64,000 nt of DNA from Spiroplasma phoeniceum P40 (GCF_003339775.1 NZ_CP031088.1:62001-126000), one strand, 5' to 3'; shown: positions 17,547 to 27,497, counted from the stretch's first letter. Notes: a model not told the origin generated them from the sequence alone. A program made the numbers and translations.

Positions 17547-17705
17547 ATGCAAAGTGTATGAGATTTATATTATGAATTTATGACAATTATTTTCGGAGTT
17601 AATCATCCCGCTATTTTAGATATTGTTATATTTGTTGTATTTTTAATACTTGTTTTTGGGATGTTATTTTTAATTTTAAGTTGTATTTTTAGGTGGATAA
17701 AATAA
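17547..17705 (+). CDS. 52-aa phage membrane protein (unit 2)
   Basis: As 9,355-9,513, with Val to Ala in the NHPVIL segment. Minor coat or assembly subunit by position. Confidence 0.6.
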
Positions 17706-17914
17706 TGGACTGAAATATTTTTTTGCAACGAGTATATCAAGGTCTTTTACAAATTTTTTATTTTATTCCGAAAACTGAAATTGATAACTTTGTCGGTAGT
17801 TCTATTGATAATATTACTTATTCAGTAATTATGATAGGTGTTTGATTAGTTGTTTTTTTTCTAATTTGGTTATCAATATTTATTTTATATAAAACAATTA
17901 GATTGGTGGTGTAG
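17705..17914 (+). CDS. 69-aa phage membrane protein (unit 2)
   Basis: As 9,513-9,722, with minor substitutions in the membrane helix. TAATG coupling retained. Confidence 0.6.
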
Positions 17915-17918
17915 ATAT

Positions 17919-18929
17919 ATGTTTAAAAATTATTTTAATTTATTTAAAAGACAAAAAAATATTAAGTTTTCTTATTGATATGTAAATTGATTTATGGCAA
18001 ATATTTTGTTTTATTTTTTTATTGTTTGTTTTAATTTACAATTTATATATTTTAGTTCTACATCAGTTATAGATATTATTCTTTTTATTTTTTTAGTAAT
18101 TTTTTATATTATTTTCTTTTGGTCTTTTTTTAGTGATCTTTTTCAAACACGGAAACTTGTTAAAATTGTTAAAAGTAGTCCAATATCAATTATTAACGGT
18201 CCTTTGGGTACTGGTAAAACTTTATTGATGACTTATTTATCGCAAATTGCTAAATTTGATAATGTTTATTCTAATTATTTTATTAATGATGAAAAAATTG
18301 GAGTTTTAGGTTTAAACCATTTAGATTTTAAAAATAAAAAATATAAAATACCGCCAGATGATAGTTTAATTTTATTTGATGAAATATTTTTATATATAAA
18401 TGGTACAAACCCTAAGGAAAATGATAAAAAATTTAGTGGTTTAAAAGCATATTTTTTATTATGTCGTCAGTTTAATAATAATATTATTTTTGCCGGACAA
18501 CGAATTAATCAAAATTGAGTCGAATATAGAGAAATTGCTAATATGATTATTGTTCCTATGCAATGTATTCCACCTAGTATATTTTTTCCTTATTTTAAAA
18601 TGAAAATAGGTTTTTTTGATGATTTAGATGATTATTTAACATGAAAAACGGAAACGGTTAAACGAACAGCAAACGGAAAAAGAGTTCGTAAAAAATCTAA
18701 TAAAAATATTGGTATTAATTTTGTTAAGATAAAAATTCCTTTATCTATTGCAATGCAATATGATAGTAAATATTTAAAGTTTGTACGTGATTTAAAAAAT
18801 GATAAAGTACCAAGTTATACTAAGCAAAATTGACCTAGTATTGTTAAAAAAGATATTACGATTAATGAATTACGAGAGATGGGGATGGAACATTTATTAA
18901 AGAATTTAGGAGAGTTAGAAAATGATTAA
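17919..18929 (+). CDS. Zot-like phage assembly ATPase (unit 2)
   Basis: 336 aa. Walker A is GPLGTGKT (GALGTGKT in unit 1), and Walker B-like SLILFDEIFLY is identical. Substitutions cluster in the 120-150 region around NGTNPKENDKKFSGLKAYF. Intact. Confidence 0.85.
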
Positions 18930-19215
18930 TTTACTTGCTAATGATGTATGAAATGGTGCCATTAATGTTGTAGTTGATATTTTTATGAAAATAATGGATT
19001 GAATGTGAGCATTAAAATTGCCGGGTACAAATATTCCTTTATTTGTAATTTGAGTAATTGGTGGTGTTATAAATGTTATCTTTTTGTTAGTTAATAGTTC
19101 TCGTGGTTTAAGTTCAGTTTCTCGTTCTTCTTTACAAGCAAGTAAAAAAATATCTAATGGAGTTAAAAATATAAGTAATAATTCTAAAAGTAATAATAAG
19201 GAGAATGATAAATAA
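18922..19215 (+). CDS. 97-aa phage membrane protein (unit 2)
   Basis: As 10,730-11,023. Two membrane segments and the Ser/Asn/Lys-rich tail are conserved. Confidence 0.6.
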
Positions 19216-19451
19216 TGTTAAAGTTAATATTTTTCTTTGTTATTGGTTTAACTGTTGGGTTTGGTTTTGTTGCTAATATTGTTGTGGCAACAGATTTAGG
19301 TTTTTCTACTGTTAAGCATTATTTGGAGTCTGCTAATGATTTTTATAAATTAGTAGCACAGTTATTTATTATTGCAACACACCCTATTTTCCAGTTATAT
19401 ATGGCGTTTGCAATTATTATTATGGGTATTAGAATTATTTTTATTGTTTAG
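19215..19451 (+). CDS. 78-aa phage membrane protein (unit 2)
   Basis: As 11,023-11,259, with three substitutions. TAATG coupling to the previous gene. Confidence 0.6.
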   Translation: MLKLIFFFVIGLTVGFGFVANIVVATDLGFSTVKHYLESANDFYKLVAQLFIIATHPIFQLYMAFAIIIMGIRIIFIV

Positions 19452-19463
19452 GGGGTTAAAACA

Positions 19464-20867
19464 ATGCGAAAACGATTATTAGATATATTTATTATTTTTT
19501 ATTTAATATTTGGTTGAATATTTCTTTTTTGTAGTGCTACAACTATAAATTATATTAGTAATGTTTGTAAAGTAGAAACAAGAAATAATGATAATTTTAG
19601 TGATTTAACTTATGCAAAAGCAAATGAATATGATTTTCAGTCTACTTTAATGTTGCGACAAGATTATTTTATGCAAGGTTTAGATCCTAGTAATTATGCA
19701 TTTAGTTTTGGTGTTGAAACTTCTTTTATTCCAAATGTAAGTGCTGATAAAAATGATAGTAATTACTGATTTAATAAAATTAAAAATACTGCTTGAGATT
19801 ATTTATTAAGTTGAAACCCGAAAGATATTTCTAAGGGTCCTTTGGGTAAATTAATTATTAATTATGAAACCCCAAATAAATTGTTAGATATTTTTATTTA
19901 TAAAAACAATATAAAATATGAATTTACTTTTAATTGAGAAATTATAGAATATTTATTTATGCCAATTATTGCCAATCAGAGTTATAAACATTTTGATATG
20001 AATTATTTAGTTTTAAATTTTAATTATAAAGAATTGATTAATATGGATATTCTTAAAAAATCTAACAGTAATTATTTTGTTAATGATGTTAAACAAAATT
20101 TTTATTCGTTGGATAATTTATTTCAAGTTTTAGATTATTTTTATTCTAATGTTTTAAGAGTTATATTTGATATTTCTAATTTTAGAGAATTTATTTATTT
20201 TACATCTAATAATGGTAATTTAGGTTTTGTGTTTTTTGTAAAAAATGGTTTTTTATTATATCCAAAATCAATGGTTTTTAATATTTTAAGATTTCCTGAT
20301 ACAGATATTTATTATTTAAAGCCACAAGTGCAATTGTATAATGCTTATACGATAAATAGTACTAATGATTATTTTTCTTATTATTCAAATTGAGATTATA
20401 AGACTGATATTTTACCTTCTAATAATGATAAATGAACTCAATCAATAAAATTATTAGATATGACAGATAGGTCAAAATATCAAGGTTTTAATTTAATTAG
20501 ATTTAGTACAACTAGATTAACAGAAGATAGGTCTATTTCAATTAATGGTTTTAATTTTAGTTTTTATAATGCTACTGATTGAAGTGGTGAACTTAATGAT
20601 GGAAAAATTTGACAATTACCTTATAAAAAAGGTGCTTGATACCGTTTAGATATTCATATTGAAAATGCGGCAATTTGGATTGTAAATAATTTGCCTGGTA
20701 TGAAAGAAATTTATAAATTTGTTAATGGGATAGTACATGTGTTTAGTAATGTTTCTGAATTGTTTAATAATATTGGTAATTTGTTTGCTTTTGATATTAC
20801 ATTTAAAATTATGTTAAGTTCTATTTTAGTTTTAGCAATGGTTAACGGACTTTTACGCTATTTTTAA
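19464..20867 (+). CDS. terminal adhesin-like protein (unit 2)
   Basis: 467 aa, with the same signal and C-terminal anchor as 11,272-12,678. Most differences from unit 1 lie in the 150-175 region (KDISKGPLGKLIINYET), while the C-terminal third is nearly identical in all copies. Intact under code 4. Confidence 0.7.
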
Positions 20868-20893
20868 TAGTAAAAATAATGTTGTTGGTAAAA

Positions 20894-20976
20894 AAGTAAG
20901 GTGGTGTGGTGGTTTATCCACGCACCACCTTACTTAAAGGGGTAAAAGTCGCGGAGCGACTTAGGGGCGAAGCCCC
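20894..20976. repeat. plectrovirus hairpin cluster (copy 3 of 4)
   Basis: Same three hairpins as 12,706-12,788. Immediately after the shared GTCCCAAAGG tail, the sequence changes to the Panacea-like gene at 21,015. Confidence 0.75.
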
Positions 20977-21014
20977 TTTCCTTGATTAAGTAACACAACT
21001 GTCCCAAAGGGTTT

Positions 21015-21496
21015 TTAAATTCTAAATATTATTATATTTAAATCGAATAATGTATAGTGATTTAAATTCAATAATTCAGATAAATTATTAGAGTAATAAT
21101 TTATAATTTTTTCATCACTAATATATTCATTTTTTGGCGTTTGTTTTCATGGTTCACATTCATGTGAAAGATTAGCTAGTCCAAATGCTGAAAATTTATT
21201 TAATTCAAACAGTAATGAATCTAATTCTAATATTTCTAAATTAGTTAGTTCATTCAATTTTATTTTTTTTTCGGAATTTCAATAGGATTTTTTTCATATT
21301 TTTTATATTTATCATAAACATCTTTAATTACTGGACCATAATCTCATCTTTGAAATTTATCATTAAAAATCTTTTTTTGTTTGTTAACTAAAAAATATAC
21401 ATATATAAAATAAAGACTTTTTTGTAATTTTAATTGTGTAATTGCATCTTCATAAATACGCTGTATTATATACTCGCTTAATTTACATGCTTTCAT
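21015..21496 (-). pseudogene. Panacea (DUF4065/SocA-like antitoxin) domain protein, frameshifted
   Basis: Reads MKACKLSEYIIQRIYEDA..., then KLQKSLYFIYVYFL, FNDKFQRWDYGPVIKDVYDKYK and, after a one-base slip, LANLSHECEPWKQTP. The KLQKLxYF, W.YGPV..xVY and LSHxxPWxxT blocks are typical of Panacea-domain proteins, which neutralise various toxins or anchor phage/TA modules. The two halves are in different frames, joined at the A9 run near 21,263-21,271. As written, translation stops at 21,260 (78 aa). No partner toxin is visible. It sits in the third cargo slot, opposite in orientation to the phage. Confidence 0.7.
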
Positions 21497-21638
21497 ATTT
21501 TCCAACCCCCTTTAAGTTAATATAATTATACAATAAAAAAATAAAATGGTTGCATATATTTTAATTTTTAATATTGTTGTTGATTATTTTTATATCCGTT
21601 CTAATTTAATTATTTTATTATTAATTAATAAAGTAAAA

Positions 21639-21704
21639 GGGCTATACAACCCCAATATGTACGCCTGCATTTCAGCAAGCGAGCCTCCAACAGTCTAAAC
21701 TGAG
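21639..21704 (-). ncRNA. candidate structured RNA ending in a terminator-like hairpin
   Basis: A GC-richer island. On the minus strand it holds CAGT-TTAG-ACTG, then CGCTTGC-TGAAAT-GCAGGCG (7 bp with one G-U pair) and GGG...CCC followed by TTTTACTTT. It lies about 145 nt upstream of the Panacea gene on the same strand. No known riboswitch or tRNA pattern recognised. Could equally be a plus-strand or DNA-level structure. Confidence 0.35.
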
Positions 21705-21816
21705 GATTAAGTATATTATACATAAATATAATTGCTTGTAAATACCTTTATTACTTGTTTTAAGGGATATATTAGCAATTAAATATATTAAGTTTAGTAT
21801 TTATATATAAAAAGTA

Positions 21817-21844
21817 TTGTATTGGTAAAATAATAGTGTACAAT
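21817..21844 (+). promoter_or_regulatory. promoter for the 21,965 gene
   Basis: TTGTAT (21,817-21,822), 16-nt spacer, TACAAT (21,839-21,844). The following leader of about 115 nt has small hairpins (TTTAAG/CTTAAA; CTTGT/ACAAG) and an AGAGAGG site. Confidence 0.45.
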
Positions 21845-21964
21845 AAAGGTAATGGTTTAATCTTTTGTTAAAAAAGCGTATTTCCGGTTTAAGCTTTCCG
21901 CCTTAAAAAGAGTTTATGCTGACTTGTTAATCGGACAAGAATAAAAAAAGAGAGGTTTATAAAA

Positions 21965-22360
21965 ATGGCAATTACAAAAGAACAATTAATCGAACAAGGT
22001 TTAAGTGCTGAAATAGCAGATAATATATTAAATGAATTTAATAATGAAGCGAAACAAATTAGAGAAAGTTTGCAAAAAAGAACAGATACTATTTCAAAAG
22101 AAGAGTATTTAAAAGTTGCTAATGAATTAGATGAATTAAAAGCTTTTAAAGATGTTCCATCTACTAAAATTGAAGATATTAAAACTAATTTAGATAAAGT
22201 TAGTGGTAATTCTTTAACTGAAAGAATGCAAACTTTAAAAGAATTAAAACCTGATTTGTTTGTGCAAGAACAACCATCAGTTTCACCAACTAATTTTATT
22301 AAAGATATGATTGAAAAATCAACTGAAAATAAAAATGATGAAATTGAAACTATTAAATAA
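21965..22360 (+). CDS. tailed-phage scaffold-like (GP20-like) protein
   Basis: 131 aa, soluble and helical: MAITKEQLIEQGLSAEIADN..., KEEYLKVANELDELKAFKDV. The EEY..V..EL..LK coiled-coil pattern and acidic composition recall phage minor structural GP20/scaffold proteins. It may come from the same tailed-phage relic as 45,144-47,009. The 3' end abuts a plectrovirus fragment at about 22,371, so the original C-terminus may be lost. Low certainty on function. Confidence 0.45.
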   Translation: MAITKEQLIEQGLSAEIADNILNEFNNEAKQIRESLQKRTDTISKEEYLKVANELDELKAFKDVPSTKIEDIKTNLDKVSGNSLTERMQTLKELKPDLFVQEQPSVSPTNFIKDMIEKSTENKNDEIETIK

Positions 22361-22370
22361 AAGGGTGCAT

Positions 22371-22444
22371 ATACCCTCAGTCATAGTTTTAGGTGTAGGT
22401 GCTGTTAAAAAATTAAACGCTGTTGTTAAATACATACCTAGCAT
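22371..22444 (-). pseudogene. coat protein N-terminal fragment of a second plectrovirus subtype
   Basis: Starts MLGMYLTTAFNFLTAPTPKT and is cut after MTEGI by the junction with the scaffold-like gene. A longer version lies at 35,400-35,703. The ATG overlaps the preceding stop (TAATG). Confidence 0.7.
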
Positions 22445-22593
22445 TATTTATTACTCTCCTTTCTTTCAATTTCTTTTTTTTCTTTTTTCTTTCCTCGAAT
22501 TTGTTTAATTTTTTGATAAATTGATAAACCAATTCAAGCAAAAATCCCTAATATAATAACAACACTAAATATTGTCGTTAATAAAGTTGGCAT
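22444..22593 (-). CDS. 49-aa membrane protein of SpV1-type phage
   Basis: MPTLLTTIFSVVIILGIFAW..., one membrane helix then a strongly basic tail (KIKQIRGKKKEKKEIERKE). This copy is open, while copies at 35,704-35,853 and 61,454-61,563 are frameshifted or lack the ATG. Located just before the coat gene. Likely a virion or assembly protein. Confidence 0.6.
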
Positions 22594-22696
22594 ATTACAT
22601 CTCCTCTCTAAAAATATTGCGGCACGCTTCGCGTGTTCGCTACGCTCAAAATAAACAATATTGAATAAATTACCGCTAATAAATTACGCGGATAAT

Positions 22697-22810
22697 TTAT
22701 TCATTTTCTTTTACATTATTAATTACTATTTTATTTACAGTATTAATAACAATATCTTTTCCATATTTAGTTACTAGGGACCGCAAAATAAAATAATGTT
22801 TTCTTTCCAT
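22697..22810 (-). CDS. 37-aa phage protein (MERKHYF)
   Basis: MERKHYFILRSLVTKYGKDI..., ending NNVKENE. An AAAGGAGTTGATT leader forms a CAACT...AGTTG hairpin over the ribosome-binding site. Homologues at 35,963-36,076 and 61,241-61,336 are nearly identical. Possible small DNA-binding regulator (basic, helical), by inference only. Confidence 0.55.
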   Translation of the reverse strand: MERKHYFILRSLVTKYGKDIVINTVNKIVINNVKENE

Positions 22811-23036
22811 TAAAAAATCAACTCCTTTCAAAGTTGATTTGTTGCACTTCGATTACAAAATGCATTTTAATAACTATTGTTAAAAATTAAATAGTATTTT
22901 TCAGTGTGCCAATTTTTATTATTTTTATATTTAACAATGTTTATTAACAGTGTTTATTAAAAATTAAATAAACAATATATTAGCATTATGTATAACATTG
23001 TTTATTAAACAAATATTTAGTTAGGAGATGATAAAA
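22811..23036. promoter_or_regulatory. divergent phage control region with iteron-like motifs
   Basis: Separates leftward (22,810) and rightward (23,037) genes. It contains repeated TGTTTATTAA motifs and the palindrome TGTTTATTAAACA just before the AGGAG of the rightward gene, plus TTTTCAGTGTGCCAATTTTT, which recurs at 30.29 kb and, reversed, near 4.31 kb. Equivalent to the 82-bp array region. Confidence 0.45.
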
Positions 23037-23258
23037 TTGAGTAATTTTGTTAAGAAAAATCAGAATGTAGAAAATTATTTTATTAGTAAGGAATTTATAC
23101 CTTTTACAACAGATAAAGCAAGTTTTATTAATTTACCTAATCATAATCGTCATATTGGTTTTTGATTGAGTAATAAGTTTATTTATCCGAGTGAAAAAAA
23201 TTGTAATCAAATATCAATCGGTTTGATTTATGATAATTCTTACCCTATTGATGATTAG
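23037..23258 (+). pseudogene. 5' fragment of the xNFVKKN phage gene
   Basis: TTG start, then [19 protein letters not shown]... through NSYPI, where it joins the rep fragment running the other way at about 23,250 and stops at TAG. About half of the 144-aa family length. Confidence 0.8.
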
Positions 23259-23601
23259 CCTGTTTTACATCTTGCATATTTTCTGCATAAGTTAAAGTCG
23301 TAAAACCCAAATTTTGACAACCATTAAAGTTATGAATTGCTTTTTGAATACAATTTCTTTGTGAACGAACACGACTATTTAATAATTTAATTTCATTTTC
23401 CCCAGTATTTTTAATCCCAGTTGAATTTTCTTTTCCAAAACTATTAATACACTATAACGGTAAAACAACTGTTTTAATATATGGACCATAATATACTTTT
23501 TTAACATAATATTTTTGATTAATATAACAATCAGGGTTTATATAAGGTTTATATAAATTTTCCCCAGTTAAACGATTATATGCATTTATATTTACATTCA
23601 T
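23245..23601 (-). pseudogene. 5' fragment of plectrovirus rep, with internal TAG
   Basis: MNVNINAYNRLTGENLYKPY... aligns with the intact Rep through about QDVKQANHQ, but codon GAA of LPLEC is TAG and the gene ends before the HUH motif. Divergence is greater than between the two complete units, so it is an older copy. Its leader (23,610-23,680) still has the GTTTC/GAA hairpin, with a shortened loop. Confidence 0.85.
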
Positions 23602-23724
23602 TTTTATTTCCTTTCTAAAACAAAGTTCGAAGAAACCGTTTATTTTGGTTTGAATACATTAAACATTTAAAAAAATGTTTTTTATTCTAATTTAAATTAT
23701 ATTTTTTATTTTTTAGTTGTCAAT

Positions 23725-24264
23725 TTAATTTTTTTGATCAAATATATGAATAATTCTTCCATTTTTATCTTCATTTTCATCTTCATTTATAATAATTCCA
23801 ACACCATTATTATTTTTTATTAAAGGTTTTGAAAAAATTTCAGGAATATCTAAATAAAAATTATTATAAAAAATTTTATCTGAAAGTGATTTTCTATTCA
23901 TTTTTGATACAAATTCATTAACATCATCATTAGAATTATTTGTTGCTACTTTTTGGATTATAAAATCTATCATTTGGTCTGATTTTTGAGCATGTAATAT
24001 TGAATCATTAGTTGAAATTTTATTAAGATTTTGAATTGTTTCTGAAGATAAATAAATAATTCAAGGTGCAAAAAAAGTTTTTTTTGTTTTATCAACTGTA
24101 TATATACTATTTTTTAATATTTTATCTTCTCCCCGAACAACAGAACTACTGCTTTCTCCTATTGAAAAATTTTGATTTTTATTATTTGGCATCATTGCCA
24201 TTAATGGGGTTACTCCACTTGTTGTTATAGCAGTTGCTCCGATTAAACTTATTATTTTTTTCAT
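23725..24264 (-). CDS. secreted cargo protein, 179 aa
   Basis: Signal peptide MKKIISLIGATAITTSGVTP..., with a probable cleavage site near LMAMM, then a hydrophilic domain ending NGRIIHIFDQKN. One internal TGA (FAPWIIYL) shows code 4. It lies in the cargo slot of an inverted phage fragment (between the hairpin cluster at 24,403 and the rep leader) and has its own promoter. No catalytic motif recognised. It could be a surface or insect-interaction factor, but that is speculation. Confidence 0.7.
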
Positions 24265-24316
24265 ATATATTATTCCTTTCTTTTTATTTATATGTATTTA
24301 ATAAATACATAATTTA

Positions 24317-24345
24317 ACTATATTTAATTATTTTTATCTTGTCAA
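24317..24345 (-). promoter_or_regulatory. promoter of the secreted cargo gene
   Basis: On the minus strand: TTGACA (24,345-24,340), 17-nt spacer, TATAGT (24,322-24,317), about 50 nt before the ATG. Near-consensus. Confidence 0.65.
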
Positions 24346-24402
24346 ATATTCTTATTTTTCCGTTTCTCCCGTTATGCTAGTTAATCTAGTTAATCAAGGA
24401 AA

Positions 24403-24485
24403 GGGGCTTCGCCCCTAAGTCGCTCCGCGACTTTTACCCCTTTAAGTAAGGTGGTGCGTGGATAAACCACCACACCACCTTACTT
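24403..24485. repeat. plectrovirus hairpin cluster (copy 4, inverted)
   Basis: Reverse-complement copy of the three hairpins. Fixes the orientation of this phage fragment (leftward) and the border of its cargo slot. Confidence 0.75.
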
Positions 24486-24512
24486 TTTTTACCAACAACA
24501 TTATTTTTACTA

Positions 24513-25304
24513 TTAAAAATAGCGTAAAAGTCCGTTAACCATTGCTAAAACTAAAATAGAACTTAACATAATTTTAAATGTAATATCAAAAGCAAACAAA
24601 TTACCAATATTATTAAACAATTCAGAAACATTACTAAACACATGTACTATCCCATTAACAAATTTATAAATTTATAAATTTCTTTCATACCAGGCAAATT
24701 ATTTACAATCCAAATTGCCGCATTTTCAATATGAATATCTAAACGGTATCAAGCACCTTTTTTATAAGGTAATTGTCAAATTTTTCCATCATTAAGTTCA
24801 CCACTTCAATCAGTAGCATTATAAAGACTAAAATTAAAACCATTAATTGAAATAGACCTATCTTCTGTTAATCTGGTTGTATTAAATTTAATTAAATTAA
24901 AACCTTGATATTTTGACCTATCTGTCATATCTAATAATTTTATTGATTGAGTATATTTATCATTATTAGAAGGTAAAATATCAGTCTTATAATCTCAATT
25001 TGAATAATAAGAAAAATAATCATTAGTACTATTTATCGTATAAGCATTATACAATTGCACTTGTGGTTTTAAATAATAAATATCTGTATCAGGAAATCTT
25101 AAAATATTAAAAACCATTGATTTTGGATATAATAAAAAACCATTTTTTACAAAAAACACAAAACCTAAATTACCATTATTAGATGTAAAATAAATACATT
25201 CTCTAAAATTCGAAATATCAAATATAACTCTTAAAACATTAGAATAAAAATAATCTAAAACTTGAAATAAATTATCCAACGAATAAAAATTTTGTTTAAC
25301 ATCA
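24513..25304 (-). pseudogene. 3' fragment of adhesin-like gene, inverted copy
   Basis: Matches residues of the 467/468-aa adhesin from about FYSLDNLFQVL to the end, but has an 8-nt duplication inside a TTTATAAA run (about 24,660-24,676) that shifts the frame. Truncated at about 25,304 by the next phage fragment. Confidence 0.85.
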
Positions 25305-25417
25305 ATTTAAAGCAAAATGAATATTTAACTTTGATGGTTGGTGTTTGAATTGTGATTTTGTTTTTAACTTGGTTTTTCTTGTGAATGGTTTTTAAAATAG
25401 TTGGGTATTTTAAATAA
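25304..25417 (+). pseudogene. 3' fragment of 69-aa-type phage membrane protein
   Basis: NLKQNEYLTLMVGVWIVILF... ending GYFK, with a TAATG junction to the Zot-like gene. It is the C-terminal part of the gene at 31,413-31,616. The 5' part was lost at the junction. Confidence 0.75.
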
Positions 25418-26349
25418 TGAAAAAATTTATATTTTTCTTTAAAAACTATTGTTATATTAGTGGTTCAATGCTTTTGTTTAGTTTAATTGATTTATTACTT
25501 TGGATAATTTCTTTGTATTGTGTTGGTTTAGTATTTTGATTGTTGTTTGCTTTGAAGTGTGTTTATTTTGTGTGATGATTGTGAAAAAATATTTTTTATC
25601 AGTTAAACGCTTTTTGGTTAGTAAATTTTGTTTGAGATAATCCGTTATCGGTAATTATTGGTAAGTTAGGAACTGGTAAAACATTACTTTTAACTTATTT
25701 GTCGCAAACTATGAAATTATTGACAGATAAAATTTATAGTAATTATCCGTTAGAAGATGATAAAGTTAAAGTTTTAACATTTAAAAATTTAGATTTTACC
25801 GATCAAACAAAACCAGCCCCACCCGATGATAGTCTTATTTTATTTGATGAAAGTTATTTGTATATTGATGGAACTAGTCCTCACGATGAGAAAAAAGTTC
25901 ATAGTGGTAAAATACCGTGAATTGTTTTAGCGAGACATTTTGGACACCGTGCTTTATTTACAGCTCAGCGTGAGGGTATGATTTGAAATAATATTCGCCA
26001 GTTAGCAAATGAAATTATTATTCCAATTTCATTGAAAAAACCCGTTGCTAAGAAAGGATTTAATTTTTTTAATCGTTTCTTTATTATGCGAATTGGGATT
26101 TTCCAAGATATTACAGATTATGAAATTTGAAAAACAAAATCAGTAGAACGAACAGCAGAAGGTAAAAGAGCAAAACATAAGTCGGATGTTGGATTAGGAA
26201 TTCGGTTTTTTAAAATAATAATTCCACTTGAATTCGCTAATAAGTATGATAGTGAATGGTTAAAATTTGTGCGTGATTTAAAGAATGATGAAATTATTGA
26301 TAAAAAATATTATTATTGGTCGGAAATTACAAAATTAAGTGTTAAATAA
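25417..26349 (+). CDS. Zot-like assembly ATPase, second subtype, C-terminally truncated
   Basis: 310 aa: N-terminal hydrophobic region, Walker A GKLGTGKT, Walker B-like SLILFDESYLY, then ARHFGHRALFTAQREGM. A GAA to TAA change after LSVK removes the last 27 residues that the 31,616 copy retains (KERLKLFDIDILKKN). Possibly inactive. It belongs to an internally deleted phage fragment. Confidence 0.8.
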
Positions 26350-26422
26350 CGATTAGAATTGTTTGATATTGATATTTTGAAAAAGAATTTAAAACCTAAA
26401 AAAGAGAAAGGAAATGGTAAAG

Positions 26423-26656
26423 ATGATTAATTTATTAGTTGAAAATAATAATAGTAATTGAGACAAGATTTTTAGTTTTGTTTTTGATATATTTTTGTTT
26501 ATTTTTGATGTAATTTGAAATACAAAATTACCGATGACAAATACATCGATTGCTTATTTTTTAATCTTTTTTATGGTTATTAAGTTATATATTTATGCAA
26601 TTCATGGCACATCAAAATTGAATTATGTAAAATGAAGTGCAACATATAACTCCTAA
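26423..26656 (+). pseudogene. 97/131-aa-type phage membrane protein, fused at deletion junction
   Basis: [20 protein letters not shown]... matches 32,622-33,017 to about IHGTS, then departs (KLNYVKWSATYNS, stop) where a deletion joins it to the adhesin 3' end. Confidence 0.8.
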
Positions 26657-26891
26657 AGGTTGATGAGATTTAGAAACTCATATTAAAAATGCGGTGATTT
26701 GAATTGTCAATACTATTCCTGGTGTTAAACAAGTTAATGAGTTAGCGAGTGGTGTTGGAAAGGTTTTTGAAACAGTATATAGTTTTTTTAGTCAAATATT
26801 TGAGGTATGAAAATTTAATCCAGCATTGTATAGTACAATAACAAATATCTTTTTATTAATTATTTTTATGAAATTTGTACGATTAATATAA
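26631..26891 (+). pseudogene. 3' end of second-subtype adhesin gene
   Basis: GWWDLETHIKNAVIWIVNTI... and the C-terminal anchor ending MKFVRLI. Parallel to AIWIVNNLPGMKEIYKFVNG of the first subtype. All of the N-terminal part is deleted here. Confidence 0.8.
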
Positions 26892-26892
26892 A

Positions 26893-26926
26893 AAAAGGAA
26901 CTTGTTATTAATTAAGTTCCTTTTTG
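26893..26926. terminator. bidirectional terminator
   Basis: AAAAAGGAACTT - loop - AAGTTCCTTTTT, a 12-bp perfect stem with T-tracts on both strands, between the phage 3' end and the convergent lipoprotein gene. Confidence 0.85.
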
Positions 26927-27381
26927 TTCTTTTCAATCATTAATTTCACCGGTTTTTTTATCTATAGTTGGTGTTTCGGGTTCACCATCCCCATCTCAAC
27001 GATATAATCAATTAATTCAATATAATTCACCTTTTAAAGAAATATTAAAATTACCTCGATTACCTAAACTTCATAAATCATTAATATCATTATTTTTAAA
27101 TTTAATAAAATCAAAATTATTAGTATTACGTTTTTTTGCAAACATTATATATCATTTATTTTTATTGTTAGAAAATTCCTTATTTCTTGATATTCAAATA
27201 GAACTATTTATATCAATTAATTTTCAATTACTACCTTCTGGTGGTTGTTGTGGATTATATTGTGGTTCTGGTTTATTACCCCCCCGTTTTCATTATTATT
27301 TTCTTTTTTACAACTGATTAATGTTGTTGTGCTTGTTGCGGTTAATCCAATTGCTCCTATTATGCTAAGTATTTTTTTCAT
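26912..27381 (-). pseudogene. lipoprotein gene interrupted at a poly-G tract (phase-variation candidate)
   Basis: Lipoprotein signal MKKILSIIGAIGLTATSTTT then LISCKKENNNENGG. The lipobox LISC is clear. A run of seven G (27,282-27,288 region) puts translation out of frame; eight G would restore a 156-residue protein ending DWKEQKGT with Pro-rich (PEPQYNPQQPPEG) and Trp-rich segments. Ribosome-binding site AAAAGGAGC. It occupies the place after the phage adhesin/terminator, the same relative spot as the cargo genes of the other phage subtype. Confidence 0.75.
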
Positions 27382-27497
27382 ATAGATTGCTCCTTTTATT
27401 GTTTTATATATAATTGACTTTATTATATATCAATTATATATCAATTATTTTGTATTAAATATTAATTTTATAAGTTAATGAAAGGTATATAAATGTT

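Noticed and set aside
6507-20976. Tandem phage units as an assembly duplication
   Set aside because: The units differ by many synonymous and coding changes, a gene deletion, different loops and different cargo, so both are real.
21639-21704. tRNA gene
   Set aside because: The hairpins do not form a cloverleaf, and no T-arm GTTCRANNC sequence is present.
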